NCBI GenBank assembly: GCA_963793295.1
Contig: CAWBZX010000010.1
Location: forward strand, 19,325-83,324
Reading direction: 5' to 3'
Length of the DNA: 64,000 nt
DNA from: JAHDHW01 sp963793295
GTDB lineage: Bacteria > Bacteroidota > Bacteroidia > Chitinophagales > Saprospiraceae
Shown: positions 48,662 to 58,318 of the stretch, piece after piece
Layout of the letters: each line of letters opens with the position of its first letter
Position numbering within the stretch: the stretch's first letter is position 1
Position numbers and translations under genes: made by a program
The notes under the pieces: model-generated
What the model saw: the letters and a program-made list of their open reading frames with translations, nothing else
What the model was told of the DNA's origin: nothing
Databases searched by the model: none

Positions 48662-49870
48662 ATGGATCAAGGAAAAAATAATAAAAAATTACATGTTATA
48701 TATTTGGGAGAGGTAGGATTCCCTTATGGTTTGGCATCGATACAAAAAATGATCTTAATAAGTAAGGCACTTATTAGTGAAGGCGCAAAAGTTACGGTGA
48801 TCAGTAGGAAAGGAATTTATGATCCGGATAAGCCGATGGATCTTCCATTGGAGGGCGAATTTGAAGGAATCCATTACAAATATACCTCAGGTACCATTTA
48901 CAAGCCTAAAAGTTTTTTTACAAGAAATATTCAAAAGCTTAAAGGAGTGCTAGGGGAGTTTAATTACATCCGGACCTTACGTAAAAATAATGAATTAGAC
49001 GCTGGCATCATATCATGTTACCATTTTGGGCAGGTGTTATTGTATCGCTTGTATTCTTTCTTTTTGGGATTTCCGGTGGTGTATAATTACGTTGAAATGG
49101 CTTCAGCAATTGAGCATAGAAGGGGAGTGGTTAGGAAGATAAATGATTTATTATTTGAACGTTTGCTGGTCGGATCTATGGCTGGCTCATTACCGATTAG
49201 TCAGGTGCTTATTGATAATTATAAAAAAATTGCTCCTGGGAAAAGTTATCTCAAGATTCCCATTTTGAGTGACTTTGATCAGTTTAATGTTCCAAAAAAA
49301 GAACCAGATCATCCACACTTTTTGTATTGTGGCGCTTTGGATTATAAAGAGGTTATTGATTTTGTACTAAAAGCTTATGATCTATTACCTGCTGATATTG
49401 ACACACACCTGTATCTGGTATTAGGCGGTGGATCAAAAGCCACCTACGAAAAACTTCTTGAAGATATTGGGAAAATGAAAAAATCAACGATGGTAAAAGT
49501 TATACACAATGTGCCCCATGCGCAAATTCCTGTATATTATTCTCAGGCAACTGCTTTGTTGATTCCGATGAGACCAACTATACAAGATGCGGCGAGATTT
49601 CCACATAAAATTGCAGAATATGTAGCTTCCGGCAATCCGATGATTAGCGTAAATTATGGAGAAGTCGCTCAATACTTTACTGATGGAAAAGATGGTTTGA
49701 TTGCGGAAGATTATGATCCTTCGTTGTATGCGGAAAAAATGAAGTTTGTTTTAGATCATCCAGAGGAGGCCAAATTAATTGGACAAAAAGGGAAAGAGTT
49801 GGGTTTAAAAGAGTTCAATTACCTTAATTATGGATCAAAACTTACTACCTTCCTTGCAGATCTTTCATAA
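48662..49870 (+). CDS. Glycosyltransferase (GT-B, family 4-like)
   Basis: The 402-residue protein has a GT-B layout. The N-terminal half starts HVIYLGEVGFPYGLASIQKM and carries the VISRKG strand. The C-terminal half has HFLYCGALDYKEVIDFVLKA, LYLVLGGGSK, VKVIHNVPHAQIPVYYSQA and an EYVASGNPMISVNYGEV donor site. It likely adds a sugar to a surface glycan in the cytoplasm. With the neighbouring epimerase gene it may share a pathway, although the two are divergently transcribed. Confidence 0.85.
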   Translation: MDQGKNNKKLHVIYLGEVGFPYGLASIQKMILISKALISEGAKVTVISRKGIYDPDKPMDLPLEGEFEGIHYKYTSGTIYKPKSFFTRNIQKLKGVLGEFNYIRTLRKNNELDAGIISCYHFGQVLLYRLYSFFLGFPVVYNYVEMASAIEHRRGVVRKINDLLFERLLVGSMAGSLPISQVLIDNYKKIAPGKSYLKIPILSDFDQFNVPKKEPDHPHFLYCGALDYKEVIDFVLKAYDLLPADIDTHLYLVLGGGSKATYEKLLEDIGKMKKSTMVKVIHNVPHAQIPVYYSQATALLIPMRPTIQDAARFPHKIAEYVASGNPMISVNYGEVAQYFTDGKDGLIAEDYDPSLYAEKMKFVLDHPEEAKLIGQKGKELGLKEFNYLNYGSKLTTFLADLS

Positions 49871-50256
49871 TAAATAATTGATTGACTGAAAGGAAGACCA
49901 ATCAAATCAAAGATTAGTTTTTCAAATAAAATCTTTTTACAGCTATAAATTATTGTAATTTCCAAAAAAATCCCGTAATTTTATTTTTTTATATACAAAG
50001 ATTAGAAAAGTAACAACTTTTCAAGCACTTTTACTATCCCTCACCAACTTCGCTCTTCTAATTAATACCGGTTTACCGAATGTAGGCTTTTAGAAGGAAG
50101 AAAAAATAATCAACAACAATAGAAAGAAATTTCGGCATTTTAAACCGGAGTTTATTTGATTTAAGCTGATTTGAACATTGTTCGATCCAGGTTAAAAGCT
50201 TTACGAATCGATTTACAATTTCAGGATTCTAAATCCTACAAAACTGATAAATTCGC
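49871..50256. other. Intergenic region without a recognised gene
   Basis: About 385 AT-rich bases between the glycosyltransferase and the metallophosphatase. An imperfect hairpin (TTGATTG 49878-49884, CAATCAA 49899-49905) lacks a following T-run. The remainder shows no clear promoter pair and no RNA. Confidence 0.45.
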
Positions 50257-53200
50257 ATGAATAAGATAATTTTACTATTCACACTTATTTTTATTGTCTT
50301 TTTTGGGTTTGAAATTTCCGGACAAACGATTAACCGTGGTCCTTACCTTCAATCTGTCACTACAGGAAGTATTTATATTAAATGGCGAACAACTGTTGCC
50401 TCCGGGAGCAAAGTTTGGTATGGCAATAGTCCTACTAATTTAAATAATGAGGTTGATTTAGGAGGAAGTACAACTGAGCATGAAGTTCAAATTACCGGAC
50501 TTATTAGCTAATACGACTTATTATTATGCCGTTGGTTATGGAAGTACCCAATTGAGAACACCAGACTTCGATCATTATTTTAAAACTACTCCATTAACAA
50601 ATACTACGCAAACCATTAGAGCCTGGGTTTTAGGAAATGCAGGGAATGATCACGTTGATCAAACTGCTACTAGAGATGCATATTATAGCTATATAGGGAA
50701 TAACCACACTGATTTGATGCTCATGTTAGGCGATAATGCATATAATGATGGGACAGATGCAGAGTACCAAATAGCCATGTTCGAAAATATGTATCAAGAC
50801 AAACTCATAAATACTGTGATGTGGTCTTGCTTCGGAAATCGTGACGGTGCATCAGCAGATAGTGATACAGAAAGCGGACCTTATTACGACATTTTTACTT
50901 TTCCAAGACTTGGCGAAGCCGGTGGAGTTACAAGTAATACAGAAGCATATTATTCTTTTGATTATGGAAACATACACTTTATTTCGTTAAATACCTGGGA
51001 TGTTGATCGAAGTGTGGCAGGTCCCATGATGACTTGGTTACAGAGCGACCTCAATGCGAACACACAAGATTGGGTTGTTGCACTTTTTCACCACCCTCCA
51101 TATAATGGAACAGACGGAAATAGTTCGGATACCGATCCGATTGAAACAGATATGCGAGAAGATTTTGTTCCTATTCTTGAAGCTGCAGGCGTTGATTTGG
51201 TATTGTCTTCTCATCATCACAGTTATCAACGTTCTTTTTTGATTAAAGATCATCATGATGTATCCTCAACGTGGAATCCTGCAACTATGGGAGTTGATCT
51301 GGGTGATGGTCGAGATGATGGAGACAATGCTTATTATAAGGAAATTGGAGGGGAAGGAACCGTTTATATGGTCGCCGGATCTGCAGGAAGCTTGGGTGGT
51401 GATCCATTTGGTTATCCTGCAATGTATTCTGCTATACAGGAACTTGGTTCTTTGGTTTTAGAAGTTTCAGATCTTCAGATGGATGTAAAATTTCTTCAAG
51501 ATGATGAGAGCATTGGAGATTATTTTACCATAATAAAGCAAATTAACCCTCCAACAGTGGATATCACAAGCCCCATGGATGGAGCTTTCTATAGTTCAAG
51601 CCCTGGAAATATTACAATAAATACAACTGTTTCGGATCCAGGTGGATCCGTCCAACAAGTCGAGTTTTTTGTTAACGGCTCATTAATTGGAACTGACAAT
51701 TCTGATCCATTTGCTTTTAACTGGAATAATCCTGCTGATGGTACTTATGAGGTTAAAGCTGTTGCAACTGATAATGATGGAAATATTGCAACTTCAAAAA
51801 TAAAAGTTCAAGTCGGAGATGGTTCTGTTTGTACACAAATAAACAAAAGTGCTGATGATGCGGAAGAAGCTGCAGATGGCTATGTAGATAAAACTAATCG
51901 TGACCTGGAATTAGTAAATGATGGGGATAACCAAACTGTTGGTTTACGATTTGAAAATCTCAATATTCCACAAGGAGCTGTGATAATGGATGCTTATATA
52001 CAGTTTACGGTTGATGAACCTACCAATATCAACCCTCGGAAACTTGATATTTATGCGGAAGATAATGACTATCCGTTTAGCTTCCAGGAAGATGATTTTA
52101 ACATTAGTAGCCGTCCTAAAACGAGTGCTACTGTCAGTTGGTATCCTGATTTTTGGAATATTGACGGTGAATCCGGACCAGATCAAAAAACCGTCCAGAT
52201 CCGATCGGTAATTCAAGAAGTGGTAAATAGAAGCGGTTTTACAATGAATAGTCCCATTGTAATTATAATTGAAGGTATTGGAAAGAGGGTAGCAGAATCT
52301 TTCGATGGGAACGCTGGTGATGCTCCCGAATTATGTATTGAATTTAGCAATTGCCCCGATAGTGACGGTGATGGCACATGTGATGCTAATGATATATGTG
52401 CTGGTTTAGAACCCGGCGATCCTTGTGATGATGGAAACCCTGCAACTTATAATGATTTAATCCAGGGGGATTGTAGTTGTGCAGGTACGTTTTTTGACTG
52501 TCCTTCCATTCCTGGAGATATTGGAGATCCATGTAACGATAATGATGTAGGCACCTATAATGATGTGATAACAGCAGGTTGTGCTTGTCAAGGAACACAA
52601 TATGATTGTTATCCGGCTCCTTTAGATATCGGAGATTCATGTAATGATAATGATGTAGGTACTTACAATGATGTGATAGATTCAAACTGTGAATGTCATG
52701 GTACGCAGTATGATTGTTACCCATCCCCAAATGATATCGGAGATCCGTGTAATGATGGAGACCCAGGAACTCACGATGATGAGTATAATGCAAGTTGCGT
52801 CTGTGCAGGAATCCCTTATGATTGTCCGATTTTGCAAAAGGATTTTGGTGAACCCTGTGATGACGGAGATGCTAATACTAATAATGATGAAATAGCTTCA
52901 AATTGTACTTGTGCGGGCATTCCGAATGGTACAGGCACATTAACTTCAGCTACTATATCGTCAGGAGATAATGATGCAGAAGAGGAGGTTCTATCTGGGG
53001 ATGTTAGTACAGGAAGTTCTGATTTAGAATTGATTTATGATTCTCCAGATGACCAAATTGTTGGTTTAAGATTTACAAATCTCAACATACCTCAAGGTAT
53101 GTATATTATGAGTGCAATGATTCAATTTACCTCCGATGGCAGTACTCAGAATATAGATCCATGTAGGCTTGATATTTACGGAGAAGATATTAACAATTCA

Positions 53201-54031
53201 CCAGATTTCACGAATGGCAATGGTAATAATAATATCAGTTCACGTGCAAAGACTACAGCAAAAGCAGATTGGTCACCTGATCAATGGAATGCTGATTTAG
53301 AAAGGGGTGTACAACAAAGAACTGTCAATATAGCCTCGGTTATCCAGGAAATAGTAAATCGACCTGGGTATTCTTCAAGTAGTGCTATAAGTTTACTTAT
53401 AGAAGGAACTGGAAAACGTAAAGCATTTTCCTACAATGGTAATTCAGCTCAAGCTGCAACTTTAACAGTTATCTATGATCTTACCGGACCATTACCAATA
53501 GAATTGTTGGATATCAGTGCTAAAACACAACGAGATGCAATCAGGGTCGATTGGTCAACTGCTTCCGAAACAAACAATGATTACTTTACTATCGAAAGAA
53601 GTTTTGATGGACGCGATTTCCAGGCTATTGGAACAGTACCAGGAAAAGGTACCACTACGGATCTTAGCGTTTACACGTTTTTAGATAAAAATCCTGAAAG
53701 AGGAATAAATTACTATCGCGTGAAACAAACGGATTTCGACAGCCAATATTCATATAGTAGAGTTGTAAACGCCAAATTTGAAGGTGAAAATTATTTCCAA
53801 ATATTCCCAACTATTGTTGAAGATTATTTGACAATTCATAGAAGTACCGAAAATAATTTGGAATCTACAATTATTATCCATGACATAACGGGAAGATCAT
53901 TTAAGACTTCTGTTATTGAGAATGATGAATTTGAAAAAGAGTTATTACTTGAAAATTTTATACCTGGTGTATATTTTATTTCAATTTATAATAATGAGTC
54001 TGTTGAAACTTATAAAATAATTAAACTATAA
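50257..54031 (+). CDS. Secreted metallophosphatase with beta-sandwich and Cys/Asp repeat domains and a T9SS C-terminus, one frameshift
   Basis: One gene of about 1,258 codons; the first 83 codons and the rest lie in different frames, joining near 50,500 (ITGLI/S reads on as ITGLLANTTYYYAVGYG if one base is removed). Order: signal peptide (ending SGQ), a fibronectin-like purple-acid-phosphatase N-domain, a calcineurin-type metallophosphatase (MLGDNAYNDG, FGNRDG, LFHHPPYNG, SSHHHSYQRS), an Ig-like domain, a beta-sandwich module, five Cys/Asp repeats, a second copy of that module, and a C-terminal domain with FQIFPTIVEDYLTIHR...GVYFISIYN. It should be a surface or secreted phosphoesterase. Confidence 0.85.
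52417..52925 (+). repeat. Five-unit Cys/Asp-rich coding repeat
   Basis: Five units of roughly 35-39 residues share the pattern GDPCxDxDxxTxND...CxCxGxxYDC. The first differs most, and units two and three are nearly alike at the DNA level (GTTTGTAATGATAATGATG-like stretches), pointing to a recent partial duplication. Cysteine pairing and Asp-rich loops suggest a calcium-stabilised stalk, by analogy only. Confidence 0.8.
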
Positions 54032-54267
54032 GTTGATAACCATTGGGAGCATATAATTCATTAAAGTAGGGTAAAATGATTTTTTTTCAAAGTGGCGAGC
54101 CTTTCCCTATACGGCCCACTTCAATAAACGGTCCTCATTGTTTTTAATAAAGGACATACCGAAACAAGGATTAGTATGCCGTCCCGATCAAAGTGTTGAA
54201 TGGTTGACCGCATGGCGTATTTTGCGCCCAAAATACGCTGTCGCACCCGGTTAGACGGGCACGCGAA
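54032..54267. other. Composition break and probable assembly junction
   Basis: AT-rich DNA continues for about 60-150 bases after the phosphatase stop and then changes to GC-rich DNA between roughly 54,090 and 54,240, without a transposon end, tRNA or direct repeat at the change. A perfect 10-base hairpin sits at 54215-54238. I infer a join of two different genomes here. Confidence 0.7.
54215..54238. repeat. Perfect 10-base-pair hairpin at the composition break
   Basis: GCGTATTTTG (54215-54224) and CAAAATACGC (54229-54238) pair exactly around a 4-base loop. There is no T-run after it in either direction, so it is not a standard terminator. Confidence 0.7.
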
Positions 54268-54390
54268 ATCAGTGTGACGATTGGCAATTATTCTAATGAG
54301 ACGGACGATGGCTACACTGGCGACAACGAGATGTGGATTGGGCGTAAAGCGGGGGAGATCGCTCGGTGGGGGATTGCCCCTGGTCCATAG
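54268..54390 (+). other. Fragment of an open frame, GC-rich part
   Basis: A 40-residue open stretch (ISVTIGNYSNETDDGYTG, then NEMWIGRKAGEIARWG, stop at 54388-54390) lacks a start codon in the window's frame and reads like the end of an extracellular beta-sandwich protein (ETDDGYTG loop). It is too short to assign and may be chance. No gene is recognised from here to 54,646. Confidence 0.25.
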
Positions 54391-54646
54391 CGAGGGCGGA
54401 AGCGCAGGCCGAGGTCAACCGGCTCAATGATCGGCCCATGGCGAGCCTCGTTGCTCTAGATCAGAGGCAGTCTTCTTCACCGACTTGACGGGCCCGCTGC
54501 ATCAAGCCACGCTTCTCATGACCGTCCGCAGAGCCGCATCGCTGCAATGGCTGAGTGACCGCAACCGAAAGCAGCCGTTCGCTGCACCGCAGCATTTTTG
54601 TCCCAAAAAGCCGTGGCACGGACGTCCCTATCTTCCTGCGAGCGGC

Positions 54647-55090
54647 CTACGGTGTGTCTGATATCAACCCTACGAGCTCAGCAGGTGTCACCTCGAGTGC
54701 GCGGGCGACGCCGTTGAAGAACGTGATTTCCCGGTGGCTCATGCGCTGATCACTCTTGATAACCTGGGCGAGTGCCTGCAGGATTGTCACGCGATCGGAT
54801 GTATGAAGTTTACCGCCGCAGTGGACCAGATAATCTTCCAGCGGGGCCGATTCATACAGTGTAGAAGCCGCAGCCACCCGAATGTCGGCTGTGCTCACGG
54901 AGTCTCCAGTGGCCTCCTCTAGCACCTTCTGGACGGTGTCCACCTCGCAAGCGTTGATGTTTGCATCAGAGCTTGATGCCCGCGCCAGCGTCATAAGCAG
55001 AACTTCCTTAAAGAGCGCCCGTTGCTCTTCGGGCGTGGGTTCCGAGCCGCGAAAGATTTTCAGTACGTTGCCGAGATCCGAAAGCGCCAT
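54647..55090 (-). CDS. TerB-like (tellurite resistance TerB family) protein
   Basis: The 147-residue protein (ATG 55090; an ATG nine bases earlier is possible) is one all-helical TerB-like domain. It shows EEQRALFKEVLLMTLARASSSDANIN with an acidic helix, CEVDTVQKVLEEATG, and DRVTILQALAQVIKSDQRMSHREI. In many proteobacteria this stand-alone form has no link to tellurite and may bind metal near the membrane. It is one of very few frames in the GC-rich part without frameshifts, which argues that the right part is not uniformly poor in quality. No ter operon neighbours. Confidence 0.8.
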   Translation of the reverse strand: MALSDLGNVLKIFRGSEPTPEEQRALFKEVLLMTLARASSSDANINACEVDTVQKVLEEATGDSVSTADIRVAAASTLYESAPLEDYLVHCGGKLHTSDRVTILQALAQVIKSDQRMSHREITFFNGVARALEVTPAELVGLISDTP

Positions 55091-55099
55091 GACAAACAT

Positions 55100-55507
55100 C
55101 CTCTTGTTGTTATCGGGAGATGAGCCCTGCTCAGAGCCCGCAGTCTAACGCAGGAGCGTGCCCGTTCCGAATGACGGCCCGCGCAACATCCGATGTGCCG
55201 CGGCGATCAGCTTCACGTCGGGCGCTGTCGTTCGCTGCGGCGCAGAACTGCGTGGCCAGAGAACTGGTTTCTTATTGGCTGCTTAGGCCCAATATAGCAG
55301 TCGTTGAGGCCGCGTAGAATGAGTCAGGGATCGGAGTATCACTGACACTGTTGGTGAGACGACACAACAACGGGCGAGCCGAGACTGGCAAATATTTTCT
55401 GCGAAAAGCCCAGACCAATTGCCAGCAACGCGCAAATGCTAGGGAGTCTATTGGCCACTGGGGAGGGAGGGACCACTTGAACTCTCGGATTCTTGGCTGT
55501 TTTCGGC
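55100..55507. other. GC-rich stretch without a recognised gene
   Basis: About 400 bases between TerB and the tRNA-like sequence. Open frames exist on both strands but their composition looks like noncoding shadow translation, and none matches a family I know. The expected 5' half of the tRNA is not found at its end. Confidence 0.4.
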
Positions 55508-55559
55508 GCGTCGGCTCATAACCCGAAGGTCGTAGGTTCGAATCCGTAACCCCGCTACC
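55508..55559 (+). tRNA. tRNA-Met(CAT)-like 3' half, damaged
   Basis: The stretch TCGGCTCATAACCCGAAGG gives a CTCATAA anticodon loop (anticodon CAT) with an anticodon stem that is one G short. It is followed by a TTCGAAT T-loop whose stem is broken by one inserted base, and by CCCCGCTACC as 3' acceptor. The 5' acceptor and D-arm cannot be found upstream, so this is either a truncated tRNA, a tRNA 3' end as left by integrating elements, or an intact elongator tRNA-Met masked by sequence errors. Confidence 0.5.
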
Positions 55560-55572
55560 GTTCGTATATTCA

Positions 55573-55603
55573 AGGCCCCGCAGTTCGCCGGGCCCTCTTT
55601 TTC
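55573..55603 (+). terminator. Rho-independent terminator after the tRNA-like sequence
   Basis: GGCCC and GGGCC arms close a short loop and run into CTCTTTTTC. This type of GC stem plus T-run is usual just after tRNA genes. Confidence 0.8.
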
Positions 55604-55669
55604 TAGGGTCTACAATCCGAGCGTGGCCACCAGTTGAGGGCCACCCTCGGTCCCCTGAGGATTGAGGCG

Positions 55670-56134
55670 GACCCGCCCCAGATTGTAGCGACGACCACCC
55701 GGAATCCCGATCGCGAGAACTTGTAAGGAACAACGGTGCGGATCAGATCTCTTTATCGACGCCGGCGAGATTGCGGATCAGGTGAAGGAAGTGTTCCTCT
55801 GCAGTGTGGATAAGGTGCTGGAACTGGTTGGCACAACGACGTTTCTGGACTCATTGCAGAGCGTCAATGCCAAGGGGGTCGTGTGCACGACAGGCAGGGT
55901 CGGTGATCAGTGTTCATTTGTGGAATTTACTCCCATCGGGGCAATTCCAACCGCAGGGTGTCTGATGCCCTATGCGGGTGGCGCCGAGGATTTTAGTCGT
56001 AGCCACTGAAGGACCGGGTCGTGCAGATCGAATAGGGGACGCTCCGCCCCCAGGTCGGTCGGGAATTCACGCTCGACCAGATACTTGAGGCACACAAGCG
56101 TATGGAAGAAAATCGTGCAGGTGGAAAACCGTGA
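55670..56134 (+). pseudogene. C-terminal part of a zinc-type quinone oxidoreductase, frameshifted and truncated
   Basis: Pieces in three frames give, in order, IVATTRNPDRENL, NNGADQI, IDAGEIADQVKEVF, VDKVLELVGTTTFLDSL, TGRVGDQCSF, TPIGAIPTAG, YAGGAEDF, then VGREFTLDQILEAHKRMEEN and RAGGKP before TGA at 56132-56134. These match the NAD(P)-binding half of the medium-chain dehydrogenase/quinone oxidoreductase family. The N-terminal GroES-like half is absent: the tRNA-like sequence and terminator occupy that place. The indels look like read errors, but the missing half is a true truncation or another false join. Not a functional gene as given. Confidence 0.65.
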
Positions 56135-56322
56135 CGCCGCGCTTATATTCGTCGAACCCGCGACGAACCTTGGGGGAACTCGGTGCGGTCACGCCGGACC
56201 AGATCGAAACGTTGGTCACCGACTTGCGGCACTTCGCCGACTCATCGGTGAACAAGCCGCACCTAAGCAATCTCGGGCGATGGATTTCAGACCAACCCCC
56301 AAATGCCAAGCAGCCGCCGTGA
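56131..56322 (+). CDS. Possible small protein, unrecognised
   Basis: A 63-residue frame with a GTG start overlaps the end of the oxidoreductase remnant by four bases (GTGA) and contains VTPDQIETLVTDLRHFADSSVNK, a plausible amphipathic helix. I recognise no family. Given the indel load around it, it may be a fragment of something larger or simply chance. Confidence 0.25.
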   Translation: MTPRLYSSNPRRTLGELGAVTPDQIETLVTDLRHFADSSVNKPHLSNLGRWISDQPPNAKQPP

Positions 56323-56344
56323 GTCTTTTTGCCTATTCGTCGGA

Positions 56345-57575
56345 TTAGCCAGAACCTTCAAGTGCGCCGCGAATCTTCTGGACCCACCGTGTCAAACCCG
56401 AATCGTTCAACGGCAATGGCTCGTGCGTGGGCGGGCGAGTGCAGTAGTCTGGTCCGGGTCCGATCAACAATGCTGTCAGCGCTTCGCCGAGAGCAACTTT
56501 CTCGGTCGCCGTTATGAGCCCGCGGACCTTGGGCCGTCGATGAGGATGTCATGCATCACTGGTAGGTCGGCCGAGACGACCGGCGTCCGCAGGCCATCGC
56601 CTCAATCGGTGCGACGGGGAACCCCTCGTGCCGTGACGGTAGCACCGAGAGGTCAGCAGCGCTCAGGTAGCGACGCATCCGAGCCCGATCGAGAACGTAC
56701 CGATCGATCCACGTGTAGCTGGTTGTTGATACCGATTCCAACAGTCGGCGCAGTTCGGCCCGGCCACCACCATCACCAACAAGCACGAGATGCGGGCAAA
56801 CACCCACGGCCTTATCGCAAACGACTCTCCACGCTTGAACCAGCAGGTCGAGGCCCTTTCGCTGGATCGCAACACGGCCATGCCAGATGACGATGCGCTG
56901 GTCGGATGGCCAGTTCAGTGCCCGCCGGGCTGTGGCTTGGTCTTCGGGGAACCACAAAGCGGTGTCAATCGGGTTAAGACCCGCCAGATGCGTGCCGGGT
57001 CGACACGGTATTCCTGGCGGACGCGCTGCGCCTCGGCGGTCGGGCCGATGAGCAGGCCGGTCGCGCGGGCCATCGATCGCTGGCGGAAGTGACGCTCAAG
57101 CGGGGACCGCTGCCAGTCACCGCCCTGGAAGGTTGCGAAGACCGGGATGTTCAGGCGTCGGCCAACGGAGACCGCCACATCGAACCGTGGGTCTTCGTAC
57201 TCCTGAGTCAGCACGGCGTCGCAGCCTTGGGCCAACAGGCATCGGCGAAGGGCACTTCGCGGCGTCGCGAGATGGCAAGTAAACTTTCCACCGCGTGATG
57301 CGGCTCGGGCCAGGCGAAGGGAGACTCGCCGGCAGCGCGATCACCGTCGGGCCGGCGTTTTCATGCTCAAAGCGCGTGGCCCGCTTGACCTGCTGGGAAA
57401 AACAAATTACCACGGACGAGACGCCGACGCGCTTCAGCGCCTCGGCATAGCCGAACAGCCAGCCGCCGGTCATGCGGGTGGCGAACGTTTTGAGATCGAC
57501 ACCGCTGGTCTCGAGGTAGTCCTCGATGACGTCTCCCCAAGGCAGGATGGCAACGCGGTTGATCAGCTTGGTCAT
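56345..57575 (-). CDS. GT4 family glycosyltransferase, several frameshifts
   Basis: Reading from ATG 57575, frame segments give INRVAILPWGDVIEDYLETSG, TGGWLFGYAEALKRVG, then TQEYEDPRFDVAVSVGRRL, VFATFQGGDWQRSPLE, GLLIGPTAEAQRVRQEY. Next come IVIWHGRVAIQRKGLDLLV (the GT4 donor-binding loop), HLVLVGDGGG, SADLSVLPSRHEGFPVAPIE and a tail GLTRWVQKIRGALEGSG ending at TAA 56345-56347. This is a complete GT-B family 4 enzyme of about 410 residues if at least four one-base indels are undone. It is the last gene of the minus-strand glycan operon and its start overlaps the methyltransferase stop. Confidence 0.75.
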
Positions 57576-58318
57576 GACGTTGCGGCCGGTTTCTGCCAGA
57601 CCGATGTCGAACTCGGCGCCAGGTTCGTCGGCCGAGCGTCGCCAGTAACCCCACCACGTGCAGCGGGCTGATCAGCGTGCAGGCCAGAACCCGGACGGAC
57701 TTGGAAGCCGCGAGAAGCTGAGGTCGTGGTTGAGGCTGGTTGCAGGCGAGATAAAACCGGCCCAGCCGCGGTTGGTCAGCGGGATGAGTGATTCCAGGTC
57801 GGCCGGCGAATAGCCCCGCCGAACGTGTCCCCATTCTTCCAACAGCACGGCTTCATCCGGGCAGATTGGGGTGAGGATCTTGTAGTGTGGGTATCGCCAG
57901 TTTTCTCGGGGGGTCGTGACCATCAGGTATCCGCCGGGCTTGAGTACGCGTGCGGCTTCGCTCGCCGCGGCCCGGTCGTCGGGCACGTGCTCCAGCAGGT
58001 CGAACATAGTGACCAGATCAAACGTGTTGTCCTCGAAATGCAGGGCGGTGGCGTCGGCGGGAATGAACTGGACGCCCGGCTGGCGGTTGCACGGAGCGTC
58101 CGCGTATTTTGGGTCAAGGTCGGTGTTGATGATCGAGGTGTTCGGATAGAGTATTCGCGCTAGGCCGCTTTGTCCGCCCCCGATCTCCAGGACGCGCTGA
58201 ATGGGTTGGTCGGGCGCGAGCCGGTGGATCGCCCGCATCTTCTCGCGAAAGAAAAAGCCAAGCGTCCACGGGCGCTCGACGGATTCTGGGCGAGGAAGGC
58301 CGCGAGCGATTGTTTCAT
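57572..58318 (-). CDS. Class I SAM-dependent methyltransferase, frameshifted
   Basis: From ATG 58318 the product begins KQSLAAFLAQNPSSA, shifts frame near 58,260 into PWTLGFFFREKMRAIHRL. It then shows motif I VLEIGGGQSGLARI, NTDLDPKYADAP, VQFIPADATALHFEDNTFD, LVTMFDLLEHVPDDRAA and ARVLKPGGYLMVTTP, all typical of Methyltransf_11. About 250 residues in all. The C-terminal frame is uncertain; one reading ends at TGA 57572-57574, overlapping the GT4 start. Its ATG overlaps the upstream GT2 stop in ATGA. It probably methylates a sugar or lipid carrier of the same glycan. Confidence 0.75.

Noticed and set aside
49878..49905. Hairpin after the glycosyltransferase as a terminator
   Set aside because: The 7-base stem is weak and there is no T-run directly after it.
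52417..52925. Regularly spaced repeats that could suggest CRISPR
   Set aside because: The units are in frame, coding and diverge by substitution; spacers are not unique sequence of constant length.
55466..55500. A second tRNA T-arm-like stretch on the minus strand
   Set aside because: The stem does not pair across the TTCAAGT loop and no anticodon arm is found.
55272..55733. Minus-strand frame of 153 codons
   Set aside because: It runs antisense through the tRNA-like sequence and its terminator, a common source of spurious frames.
56067..56309. Minus-strand frame of 80 codons
   Set aside because: It lies opposite conserved quinone oxidoreductase motifs and matches nothing.
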